Below, piece after piece: positions 22,262 to 30,207 of a DNA stretch of 34,517 nucleotides. The stretch comes from an uncultured Bacilli bacterium (lineage in GTDB: Bacteria > Bacillota_I > Bacilli_A > RF39 > UBA660). The stretch lies in contig CAJTXV010000019.1 in the NCBI GenBank assembly GCA_910584255.1, positions 1-34,517 of the forward strand, given 5' to 3'. The translations under genes and the position numbers were made by a program. The notes below the pieces were generated by a model. The model was given only the letters and a program-made list of their open reading frames with translations, was not told the origin of the DNA and ran no database searches. Positions within the stretch are counted from its first letter, which is position 1. Each line of letters starts with the position of its first letter.

Positions 22262-23527
22262 AGTAATTATAAAGGATACGCCATCTTTAGAATGGTTTTT
22301 TACTGTAATATCATAATGCATATAACTAAGTGTCTTTTTCACAATCGATAATCCCAATCCAAATTCACCTTTAATTCCTTTTCGAAATGGAATAAAAATT
22401 CCTTCTAATAAATCTGAATCTATATTTGGACCATCGTTATAAAAAATCAATTGATTCTTTTTTAATGTAATTTTAATTTCCTTTTTCGCATATCGAATAA
22501 AGTTATTTAAAATATTATCAATCACGGTTTCCCAAGAATCAACAGTTCCATAAAATTTCCCATTTCCGATAACGTTTACTTTAAATTTTAGATTTTTGTT
22601 GTGATATTTAAATTTTTCAATCGAAGAATTTAAAATGCTTTCTATATCTACCTCATCCATTTGAATCAAATTTCTCTCACGAATATAATCTAGTTTATTT
22701 AGATAAAGTAAGGAGTGTACTTTATTTTCTAACTTGAATGCTTGTTCTTTAATAATTGGAAGTGCTTTTTTAGCATCTTCCACCTGATCTTCAACAGCCT
22801 CAATGTACGACTTAATGACTGTCAAAGGAGTCTTAAAATCATGAGAAATATTTTGATACATTTGATTCCGATACTCTTCTTGATTCTTTAGAGTAAGTCT
22901 CATATCTTCTAGAGCCTGTTCTAAAGAATAAATTTCATCTCGTTCAGAATCACTAACCTGATGATTGTAGTTATCATCATCAATATGATCAATTTTTTTC
23001 TTTAATTTTTCAATTCTTCGAACTACAAGTGTTGACCAGATTATTAAGAGTAAGGAGACAACAAACATAGTGATAAAAACGATAGGAAAAACACTATGTA
23101 AGGCATCCTCTCTTGCTTGCCGAATATAAGAGTTATTAGTTAGGGCAACCCTCTTTACGGAATCTGATTCACTTGTATAATAGTAGTACAAATGTGCTTT
23201 ATAAATAAATTTTCCATACTTTTCAGTAAAATAATTTGTTAATTTATAGATATCAGCAAAATGCACAATCTCACTTAAATTTTCACTAACTGAAATTACA
23301 TCTTCATAAATATAAATATAGGCAATTTCATGAGAGATTGGATTTTCCTCAATATCATCCGATACTAACTCTAATGGTTGTTTTAAATAATTATATAAAT
23401 TTTTTTCATATACAGGGAGTAAACTTTTTGGTAGAATGACACCAAGAGAAAAAAGAATAATACAACTTGCAAGTACAACTACTAAAATTAATTGTCTACT
23501 TAACTTACTTTGAATATACTTTTTCAT
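22241..23527 (-). CDS. Sensor histidine kinase
   Basis: 428 residues: N-terminal membrane helix (LILVVVLASCIILFSLGVILP), an outer sensor domain of about 115 residues, a second helix (IVFITMFVVSLLLIIWSTLVV), HAMP linker, then the phospho-acceptor box with His229 (QNISHDFKTPLTV), the N box (VIDNILNNFIRYAKKE) and G box (GEFGLGLSIVKK). It should sense an outside signal and pass phosphate to the partner regulator. The start overlaps the regulator stop by 4 bases (ATGA), so the pair is co-translated. Confidence 0.95.
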   Translation of the reverse strand: MKKYIQSKLSRQLILVVVLASCIILFSLGVILPKSLLPVYEKNLYNYLKQPLELVSDDIEENPISHEIAYIYIYEDVISVSENLSEIVHFADIYKLTNYFTEKYGKFIYKAHLYYYYTSESDSVKRVALTNNSYIRQAREDALHSVFPIVFITMFVVSLLLIIWSTLVVRRIEKLKKKIDHIDDDNYNHQVSDSERDEIYSLEQALEDMRLTLKNQEEYRNQMYQNISHDFKTPLTVIKSYIEAVEDQVEDAKKALPIIKEQAFKLENKVHSLLYLNKLDYIRERNLIQMDEVDIESILNSSIEKFKYHNKNLKFKVNVIGNGKFYGTVDSWETVIDNILNNFIRYAKKEIKITLKKNQLIFYNDGPNIDSDLLEGIFIPFRKGIKGEFGLGLSIVKKTLSYMHYDITVKNHSKDGVSFIITKEKGGK

Positions 23528-24186
23528 AATAGACGGTATCCATATCCATAGATAGTAGAAACATTTAGTTTGGGCATTTTCCTACGAAGTCTTCGAATTA
23601 AATCATCTACGACGCGATCACTTCCAAAGTAATCTTCACCCCAGATAAGATTTAAAATTTCATCTCTAGAAAATGTTTTATTTTTATTAGAAATAAGGAG
23701 TAATAGTAAATCAAATTCCAAAGTAGTTAATTTTATTTCTTTCTTTTCTTCAAAAACAATTCGTTTATCTGTATCCACACTATAATAGGTTTCATATTGT
23801 ATTTTATTTGTTTCTACCTCTTTATACACTCGCTTCATAATGTTATTTACTCTTAAAACCAGTTCTTTGGGAGAGTATGGCTTCGTAATATAATCATCAC
23901 TACCGAGTTCTAGCCCAATAATCTTATCTAAATCTTGATCTCTTGCAGATGTAAATATGACTGGAGTTGTCGTATCATTTTCCCTGATTTTTTTAATGAT
24001 ATCATAGCCTGTCACATCATCCGATAGCATGATATCTAAAATCCATAAATTACAAGGAGAACCAATATAAGAAATGGCATCTTTTCCTTGACTAAATTGA
24101 ACAACCTCGTATCCAGCTTTTTCTAAATAAGTTTTAATTAGACTGGATAAATCTACCTCATCTTCTACCAAACATATCGTATACAT
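23524..24186 (-). CDS. OmpR/PhoB-type response regulator
   Basis: 220 residues. Receiver domain with acidic pocket EDE (8-10), phospho-acceptor Asp51 (WILDIML), Thr/Ser switch (IFTSAR) and Lys102 (DYITKPYSP). The C-terminal winged helix (KIQYETYYSVDTDKRIVFEE, LTTLEFDLLLLL, DDLIRRLRRKMP, IYGYGYRLL) binds DNA. GGTGGTGA precedes ATG and a TATACT box lies about 35 bases upstream. Target genes cannot be told; the nearby sigma factor and murC are in the same direction. Confidence 0.95.
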   Translation of the reverse strand: MYTICLVEDEVDLSSLIKTYLEKAGYEVVQFSQGKDAISYIGSPCNLWILDIMLSDDVTGYDIIKKIRENDTTTPVIFTSARDQDLDKIIGLELGSDDYITKPYSPKELVLRVNNIMKRVYKEVETNKIQYETYYSVDTDKRIVFEEKKEIKLTTLEFDLLLLLISNKNKTFSRDEILNLIWGEDYFGSDRVVDDLIRRLRRKMPKLNVSTIYGYGYRLL

Positions 24187-24424
24187 GATTTCACCACCAG
24201 CATTAGTATACCATTATTTATTTATCTTTTCTACTTTCTATCACCTCACTTTTAAAATTATGTAGGAGTAATTTTATTTTAATTTCATTGAAAAGAATAA
24301 GTTTATTTAAACTCATTTTTTTAACTTATACAAATCACCTTCCTTTCATATTTTCAGTATAGATAAAAAATACAGTTAAAATACGAAAGAAATATGGGAA
24401 ATTATGGTAAGAGTTTGAAACATG

Positions 24425-24452
24425 AAAAAAGACAAGAATTTTATCTCTTGCC
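24425..24452 (-). terminator. Terminator after the 207-residue protein gene
   Basis: Minus strand GGCAAGA pairs with TCTTGTC, followed by six T. It closes the infB end of the long operon. The 24187-24424 gap holds the two-component promoter region and no gene I can support. Confidence 0.7.
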
Positions 24453-25064
24453 TTTACTTTTTAATTTATATTCTTCAAATAATTTAGAAGTTTCTTCTCT
24501 CATATTATGAACCGTTTCTTGAATGACTGGATGGATTGTCCTTAATACGCTATCACGAACACGTTCATTTTTTATAAGAGTAATCGGTAATATTTGATAA
24601 GCTGGGTAAGCAATAGATAACATACCATCACATTCAAATACTTTTAAAAAATCCCATGGGCAGTTATTAGCTACAAACCCCTCATATGATATACATTTAT
24701 CTGTAAAATATTCATATAACCGATATTTGTCCGATGATCCTTCTTTTTCTACTGCATATAAAAAACTACCATTCTCTAGTACAACCAAGTAAAGTTTTTT
24801 ACATTTTGCCTTTTTATCAAAAACATGCTTAATAAACTCGATTTGTGGAATCTGCTTCATTAACTCATGATTAATTTTCGTTAATACAATTTGTGATGGT
24901 AATTGTTTGGAAGAATCATATGGAATAGGAACACTTTTTGTTTGAGTCATTTCCTCATCTAATTCTTTTCTGTTTACAGAATCTAACAAATTACTAGCTG
25001 CTTGATTAATTAATCCTGATACATATTCACCATTTAGCTTCTTCAATTTGTTCCTTGGTAGCAT
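24441..25064 (-). CDS. Hypothetical protein, probably missing its true N-terminus
   Basis: 207 residues, soluble, no named domain. The middle (KLYLVVLENGSFLYAVEKEGSSDKYRLYEYF) and the segment NNCPWDFLKVFECDGMLSIAYPAYQILP look like a compact alpha/beta domain, ending with a charged helix. Its ATG has no ribosome-binding site. The only good site (GAGGTGA) lies further upstream before ATG at 25110, which opens a different frame encoding the start of a J-domain; one extra base in between would explain the split. The gene follows infB in the place where rbfA usually stands, and is closed by a terminator. Confidence 0.6.
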   Translation of the reverse strand: MLPRNKLKKLNGEYVSGLINQAASNLLDSVNRKELDEEMTQTKSVPIPYDSSKQLPSQIVLTKINHELMKQIPQIEFIKHVFDKKAKCKKLYLVVLENGSFLYAVEKEGSSDKYRLYEYFTDKCISYEGFVANNCPWDFLKVFECDGMLSIAYPAYQILPITLIKNERVRDSVLRTIHPVIQETVHNMREETSKLFEEYKLKSKGKR

Positions 25065-25110
25065 TCTGACTAATACCTAAAATTTCATATGGATTATATG
25101 ATTGCCCCAT
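25027..25110 (-). pseudogene. J-domain N-terminal fragment
   Basis: 27 codons with GAGGTGA before ATG: QSYNPYEILGISQNATKEQIEEA, which is helix I and the start of helix II of a DnaJ J-domain (Y-x-I-L-G-[IV] then a T-x-E-x-I-x-x-A helix). It stops before the HPD motif. It overlaps the 207-residue frame by +1. Either a frameshift separated it from that protein or a deletion removed the rest of the J-domain. Confidence 0.6.
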
Positions 25111-25181
25111 AGAATCACCTCTTCATAATGTCTCATATTATACTAGAAAATGCGTATAAATGCAATCATTTTCTATAAAAG

Positions 25182-27308
25182 CTATCTTTTGATTTCAATT
25201 AAATCAAAAGTTTCAATAATATCACTTTCTTTAATGTCTTGATAATTTTCTAAAGTAATACCACAATCCATTCCTTTAGATACTTCTTTTGCCTGATCCT
25301 TCTCTCTTTGAATAGAATTAATTTTTCCTGTATATAACACAATCCCATCACGAATAAGCCTTGCATGACTTCCGTTTTTAATGACTCCATTTAAAACGTG
25401 GCTTCCTGCGATATTTCCAACTTTTGAGAACTTGAAAATTTGACGAATCTCTGCTTCACCAGTTACTTTCTCTTCAAAAACTGGTTCTAACATTCCTTTC
25501 ATTGCAGCTTCCATATCTTCTACTAATTTATAGATAATATCATAGGTACGAATTTCAATACCAGTTTCTTTTGCAGTTTCCGTAATTTTTGTATTTGGAC
25601 GAACATTGAATCCTATTAAAATTGCATTGGATGCTTTGGCTAAAGTGATATCACTTTCCGTAATCGTTCCAACACCCGCACGAATCACTTTAACGCGTAC
25701 GTCTTCTACCTGAATTTTCTCTAAAGAATTTTTAACAGCTTCACTACTTCCATTGACATCTGCTTTAATAATTACATTAATTTCCCGAATTCCCTCTTTA
25801 ATATGTCCGAATAAATCTTCTAGTGTCATTCCTGGCTTATTATTGGTAAGTTCCCTTTGTCGAGTTGTTCTTTCTTCAGCAATTTGTTTTGCCTGCTTTT
25901 CCGTTTCAAAAGCCATAAACTTATCCCCTGCCATTGGAGTTTGATTTAATCCTGTGATTTCTACAGGAGTAGATGGAAATGCTTCTGTAATATCTTGTCC
26001 TTTATCATTCTTTAAAGTACGAATTTTTCCTACACTGGTTCCAACAACAATAGGATCTCCCAAACGAAGGGTTCCATTTTGAATAAGTAATGTAGCAACA
26101 CTACCTACTTGTTTATCTAATTTCGATTCAATTACAGTTCCTGTTGCATATCTAGATGGATTTGCTTTTAAATCTGCCATTTCGCTTACCAAAAGAATAT
26201 TTTCTAATAATTCAGGAATTCCTTCTTGTGTTTTGGCAGAAATCTTACAGCAAATCGTATCTCCACCCCATTCTTCTGGAGTAATTCCATATTCTGCAAG
26301 TTCTGTTAACACACGTTCTGGATTTGCCCCTGGTTTATCCATTTTATTGACAGCTACAATAATTGGAACTCCTGCTGCTTTTGCATGATCGATTGCTTCT
26401 TTCGTTTGAGGCATTACACCATCATCTGCTGCTACAATGATAATAACGATATCTGTAACTGATGCTCCCCTTGCTCGCATCTCTGTAAACGCTTCATGTC
26501 CAGGAGTATCAATAAATGTAATTTTTTTATCATTACAAACCACTTGATATGCACCAATTGCTTGTGTAATCCCACCTGCTTCTCCAAGTGCTACATCCGT
26601 TGAACGAATTGCATCTAATAAAGAAGTTTTTCCATGATCTACGTGTCCCATAATCGTTACTACTGGTGGACGTTCCTCTAGATCCTTTACATCATCTACA
26701 ATTTCATATTTCTCAAAGTTAGAAATATCTGCTGTTGATTCTTCTTTTAGAGTTTTATCATAATCTACGACTAATAGTTCTGCTACTTCAAAAGTTAAAG
26801 ATTGATTTAGATTAGACATAATTCCGAGTCCCATTAATTTTTTAATGAGTTCACTAGCACCAACGCCTAGACTATCAGCAAGTTCTTTAACAGTCATATT
26901 ATTCTTATAGAGAACAATAGAGTCATCTGCTTTTGTCTCATTAGTCTGTAATTTTTCACGGTGCTTATAGAGTTCCTTTTTATCTTTTAAGAACTTGCTA
27001 TTATCTTGCTTATTGTCTTTCTTAGCTTTGTTTTTCTTTTTATGATGCTCTACATCGAGTTTCGTATCTGCCGCTAAGCTTTCTACCTTCTCGAAGAATT
27101 CATCTGAATCAATTTCTACATCTGATTCCTTATCATCTACAACAATATCCTCTTCTAGTTGAATTTCTGTATCTAACATTGTAATTTGATCTTGAGTTAG
27201 TTCTGTTTCTTCATTTTCAATGTCAAACCCTAATTTATGACATAATTCGAAAATCTCCTCTACTTTTTTTCCTACATCTTGTGCATAATCTAAAATGTTC
27301 ATTCCCAT
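25182..27308 (-). CDS. infB: Translation initiation factor IF-2
   Basis: 708 residues. Two IF2_N modules (near the start, and MTVKELADSLGVGASELIKKLMGLGIM), a short Lys-rich linker, then the GTPase domain with GHVDHGKTSLLDAIR (G1), DTPGHEAF (G3) and NKMDKPGAN (G4), and the C-terminal domains ending FKFSKVGNIAGSHVLNG and ITLENYQDIKESDIIETFDLIEIKR. It brings fMet-tRNA to the 30S subunit. AGGAGGGTGAT precedes the ATG at 27308. It is the last strongly conserved gene of the nusA operon; rbfA and truB do not follow. Confidence 0.98.
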   Translation of the reverse strand: MGMNILDYAQDVGKKVEEIFELCHKLGFDIENEETELTQDQITMLDTEIQLEEDIVVDDKESDVEIDSDEFFEKVESLAADTKLDVEHHKKKNKAKKDNKQDNSKFLKDKKELYKHREKLQTNETKADDSIVLYKNNMTVKELADSLGVGASELIKKLMGLGIMSNLNQSLTFEVAELLVVDYDKTLKEESTADISNFEKYEIVDDVKDLEERPPVVTIMGHVDHGKTSLLDAIRSTDVALGEAGGITQAIGAYQVVCNDKKITFIDTPGHEAFTEMRARGASVTDIVIIIVAADDGVMPQTKEAIDHAKAAGVPIIVAVNKMDKPGANPERVLTELAEYGITPEEWGGDTICCKISAKTQEGIPELLENILLVSEMADLKANPSRYATGTVIESKLDKQVGSVATLLIQNGTLRLGDPIVVGTSVGKIRTLKNDKGQDITEAFPSTPVEITGLNQTPMAGDKFMAFETEKQAKQIAEERTTRQRELTNNKPGMTLEDLFGHIKEGIREINVIIKADVNGSSEAVKNSLEKIQVEDVRVKVIRAGVGTITESDITLAKASNAILIGFNVRPNTKITETAKETGIEIRTYDIIYKLVEDMEAAMKGMLEPVFEEKVTGEAEIRQIFKFSKVGNIAGSHVLNGVIKNGSHARLIRDGIVLYTGKINSIQREKDQAKEVSKGMDCGITLENYQDIKESDIIETFDLIEIKR

Positions 27309-27328
27309 GATATCACCCTCCTTTTTAT

Positions 27329-28378
27329 TTATATCATTTTTCCAGGCTTTCCTATATTCTTCTTAATCACCTTCGTTGTTTCACTAAAAAATTCTTTATA
27401 AGATTGTTTATTCCACTCTATTTCTGGATTATAAGCATGATAGGAAGTTTCTGTTTTTGAAAACCACCTTGCATAATTAGATAGATTAATCTTTTCATAG
27501 GTCCTAAGCCAAACAATTTCCTTGGGTGGAACAATACTTAATCTTTCAGTACACGGCATACATGGAGAAAAGGTCAAATATAACTTCATTCGATTTAAAT
27601 CATCTTGTTGTCCACGATAATTATCTAAAACATTCATTTCTGCATGTGCAACATAAGGATCCTTTATATCTTTTTTGATTCCCGTCCTTTCACCATTACT
27701 ATGCCAAGGTAGCAGATCATCACTCATCCCATAAGTTGCTCCGTTATAACCAACCGAAATCACTCTTCCTTGTTCATCCACTAGGCAAGAACCCACTTGA
27801 GTCGATGGATCTTTGCTTCTTAAAGCAGACAATACAGCAATTCCCATATAGTATTCCTCTGCACTGAGTGGTCCATCTGACTTTTTTAAATACTTCTTGA
27901 GCAAACTTTGGAATTCAACTAAGAATTCAGAATACTCTTCTAAAGTATAACCATCTATATAAGGAACCCTCTCTACTTTAGCAGCATCTAATATAATATT
28001 TGCAATTTCTTTATCTTCACTGTCCGCTTTGTCTTGTAAGTAAACAACTCTTTGTAACCTTGCCTGTGCTAAATTTCTAGCATCTGCTGGCGTTGGAAAA
28101 TCGGATAAGTAAATAGTTCCACCTTGAAACTCAGACCGACACCCCTTAAATGTAAACAATGCATTACTAACAGGATTTAAAACATATTGAGAAAGTCCTC
28201 CAGCAATTCGATCATATACACTATAGGGTGCTTGATTACATCCAATAGATAAAATTCTATGATCCGAATCGACTAGACATGCACCACTACTACTGTAAAC
28301 ACTACGTAAAGATGCTAAAGTAACAATACTCATAAAATATTCATCCCATGTTAGATAATCTGTTCTTTTTCCAGCCAT
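27329..28378 (-). CDS. Tandem dCMP/cytidine-deaminase-like protein with one dead domain
   Basis: 349 residues with two deaminase-fold domains. The second (about 172-335) is intact: SKDPSTQVGSCLVDEQGRVISVGYNGATYGMSDDLLPW, zinc ligand and proton donor in HAEMN (His245, Glu247), and SPCMPC (Cys273, Cys276), as in ComEB-like dCMP deaminases. The first (about 10-140) follows the same plan, LRSVYSSSGACLVDSDHRILSIGCNQAP, but HAEMN is replaced by NPVSN and SPCMPC by FPTPAD, so it cannot hold zinc. It sits between rnpM and infB, where ylxQ normally lies, only 20-25 bases from each, in the same operon. Confidence 0.85.
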   Translation of the reverse strand: MAGKRTDYLTWDEYFMSIVTLASLRSVYSSSGACLVDSDHRILSIGCNQAPYSVYDRIAGGLSQYVLNPVSNALFTFKGCRSEFQGGTIYLSDFPTPADARNLAQARLQRVVYLQDKADSEDKEIANIILDAAKVERVPYIDGYTLEEYSEFLVEFQSLLKKYLKKSDGPLSAEEYYMGIAVLSALRSKDPSTQVGSCLVDEQGRVISVGYNGATYGMSDDLLPWHSNGERTGIKKDIKDPYVAHAEMNVLDNYRGQQDDLNRMKLYLTFSPCMPCTERLSIVPPKEIVWLRTYEKINLSNYARWFSKTETSYHAYNPEIEWNKQSYKEFFSETTKVIKKNIGKPGKMI

Positions 28379-28402
28379 AATTTAATCCCCCTACTACAAA
28401 TA

Positions 28403-28675
28403 CTAATCCATTTCTTTTTGAATCGTAATCTTTATTTGCTCATAAACAGATTCTGGTATTTCTACTTCTAAACACTTTGCTAAAGCACGTGTCTTTTTGG
28501 CCTTTTCCAATACAGCTAGGTCTTTTTTAATATATGCACCTCGACCATTCATTTTTCCAGAATCATCAATTTTTACTTCTCCCTCTTTGGTTCGAACGAC
28601 TCTTAGAAGTTCTTGCTTTGGCAATTTCTCTCTTGTAACAACACAACTCCGAAGTGGAATCTTTTTTTGTTTCAT
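28403..28675 (-). CDS. rnpM: RNase P modulator RnpM (YlxR)
   Basis: 90 residues of the YlxR family: PLRSCVVTREKLPKQELLRVVRTKEGEVKIDDSGKMNGRGAYI, with the GRGAY motif. RnpM binds RNase P RNA and modulates its activity in Bacillus subtilis. ATG overlaps the nusA stop by 4 bases (ATGA). The usual partner gene ylxQ (L7Ae-like) is absent after it. Confidence 0.93.
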   Translation of the reverse strand: MKQKKIPLRSCVVTREKLPKQELLRVVRTKEGEVKIDDSGKMNGRGAYIKKDLAVLEKAKKTRALAKCLEVEIPESVYEQIKITIQKEMD

Positions 28676-29766
28676 TCTACTTCTTCCCTAAAATTAATTC
28701 CTGCTTCTCTTGCTTGTTCCATCGTTTTAATATCTATTTTATAGTGGGTCAATCTAGAAGCAAGTTTTGCATTGTTTCCTTTTTTTCCAATTGCCAAAGA
28801 GAAATTATCATTATCTGCAACTACTAATGCTTCTTGCTTTTTAAGGTCCATGATTAAAACCTTCAAGTTTTTAGCAGGAGAAAGTGCATTTTCAATAAAG
28901 ACTGCTGGATCTTTATCATATTTGACAATATCAATTTTTTCTCCATGAATCTCTTCTAAAATTCTAGCAATTCTAGAACCTCTTTCTCCAATACATGCAC
29001 CAATAGGATCAATTCGATCATTCTCTGAATAAACAGCTACTTTACTACGATTTCCTGCATCTCTTGCAACACTATATAAAAGAACACTACCATCACTGAT
29101 TTCAGGAATTTCTAATTCAAATAATCTTTTAATAAAACCGAAATGATTTCTAGAAAGTAAAATAAATAACCCCTTATTATTCGCATCTACCTTACTAACA
29201 TATACTTTGATTTGAGAATTCATCTGAATCTTTTCTCCAGGAATACACTCCTTTTTTGGTAAGATTCCATTACTTCTACCTAAGTTAACATAGTAGTTAT
29301 CTGTATCCTCTAACTCCACAGTACCAATTAATAATTCATCTTGCTTATCTCCAAGATCATCTAAAATACTATTTCTTTCTGCCTCTCTAATTTTTTGAAT
29401 GAGTACTTGTTTTGCTGTTGAAGTTGCAACTCTACCAAATTCTTCTTTGGGAGTCACTTCTGTATCAATGGTATCTCCAACATTTAACGTTTTATCTCTT
29501 TTTCTTGCATCAGTTAAAGAAATTTCAATATCAAGATCAATTCCATCTCCATCTTCATCTTTATCATCTTCTACAACTGTAAGATAAGAATATACCTTGA
29601 TGACTCCTGTTTTTTTATCAATAACTACTTTTGAATTAGGAGACCCTGTACTTCTTTTATAAGCTGCCATCAAAGCATTCTCCATAGCTTCAAAAATAAT
29701 CTCCCTATCAATTCCTTTTTCTTTTTCAACAGTTTCTACAGCTTTTAAAAACTCTTTCCCGTTCAT
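28672..29766 (-). CDS. nusA: Transcription termination/antitermination factor NusA
   Basis: 364 residues: N-terminal RNA-polymerase-binding domain (IIFEAMENALMAAYKRS), S1 domain (LIGTVELEDTDNYYVNLGRSNGILPKKE), KH1 and KH2 (CIGERGSRIARILEEIHGEKIDIVKY; LAIGKKGNNAKLASRLT). No C-terminal acidic repeats, as is normal in Bacillota. Its start overlaps the rimP stop (TAATG). It sets pausing and termination of transcription. Confidence 0.97.
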   Translation of the reverse strand: MNGKEFLKAVETVEKEKGIDREIIFEAMENALMAAYKRSTGSPNSKVVIDKKTGVIKVYSYLTVVEDDKDEDGDGIDLDIEISLTDARKRDKTLNVGDTIDTEVTPKEEFGRVATSTAKQVLIQKIREAERNSILDDLGDKQDELLIGTVELEDTDNYYVNLGRSNGILPKKECIPGEKIQMNSQIKVYVSKVDANNKGLFILLSRNHFGFIKRLFELEIPEISDGSVLLYSVARDAGNRSKVAVYSENDRIDPIGACIGERGSRIARILEEIHGEKIDIVKYDKDPAVFIENALSPAKNLKVLIMDLKKQEALVVADNDNFSLAIGKKGNNAKLASRLTHYKIDIKTMEQAREAGINFREEVE

Positions 29767-30020
29767 TATTCTTCTACCTCTTCCTTTGATTTTGCATATA
29801 CATCTAATGTATATGACTCTTCAATTAAATCTAACTTATCCAAAACTGGATTAATAATTCTAGTTGCCATTACAACAATATTTAATGGAATTATCTTTTC
29901 ACTATCCAAGACAATCGTTAATGTATTTCCTCCATCTACTTTTCCATAAGTTACATCATCGATAAAGACATTTAAGTTTTCTAACTTATCTCCTATCGCT
30001 TCTATAACTTTTTCTTTCAT
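29766..30020 (-). CDS. rimP: RimP reduced to its N-terminal domain
   Basis: 84 residues. It aligns with the first domain of the 30S maturation factor RimP: helix, FIDDVTYGKVDGGNTLTIVLDSE, then a helix (VVMATRIINPVLDKLDLIEESYTLDVYAKS). Normal RimP has about 150 residues with a conserved end of this domain (SSPG) and a C-terminal SH3-like domain; both are missing, and nusA starts at the stop codon, so there is no hidden remainder. Position as first gene before nusA supports the identity. Whether it still works in 30S assembly is unknown. Confidence 0.75.
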   Translation of the reverse strand: MKEKVIEAIGDKLENLNVFIDDVTYGKVDGGNTLTIVLDSEKIIPLNIVVMATRIINPVLDKLDLIEESYTLDVYAKSKEEVEE

Positions 30021-30060
30021 ACTAAATCATCACTCCTTTACAATTTATTACTAAAAATCA

Positions 30061-30102
30061 AACAAAACCGAGTGGTCACCCACTCGTTGTAAATTCATTA
30101 TA
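30061..30102 (-). promoter_or_regulatory. Promoter and leader hairpin of the nusA operon
   Basis: Minus strand TATAAT (30102-30097), then within about 10 bases a strong hairpin, CGAGTGG-GTGA-CCACTCG (plus about 30070-30087), followed by GTTTTGTTTGATTTTT. This is an attenuator-like structure at the very start of the transcript. NusA autoregulation by such a terminator would be sensible but is inference. The -35 is weak. Confidence 0.5.
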
Positions 30103-30182
30103 TCATAGAAATATTATTTTACATAGTAAAATTCAAAAAAAGAACTAAAAATTAGCATTTTCTATGTACTTTATGATAAGAT

Positions 30183-30200
30183 TATAATAGAAATTGGAGG
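30183..30200 (+). promoter_or_regulatory. -10 box and ribosome-binding site of the CPBP gene
   Basis: TATAAT at 30183-30188; GGAGGA at about 30196-30201. The first ATG (30202) touches the ribosome-binding site, so the next in-frame ATG at 30208, 7 bases away, is the likelier start. Confidence 0.5.
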
Positions 30201-30207
30201 AATGGTT

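Noticed and set aside
24218..24316. Possible 32-residue protein between the two-component operon and the hypothetical gene
   Set aside because: The ATG has no ribosome-binding site at proper distance and the peptide resembles nothing; the GGAAGGTGAT upstream is 20 bases away.
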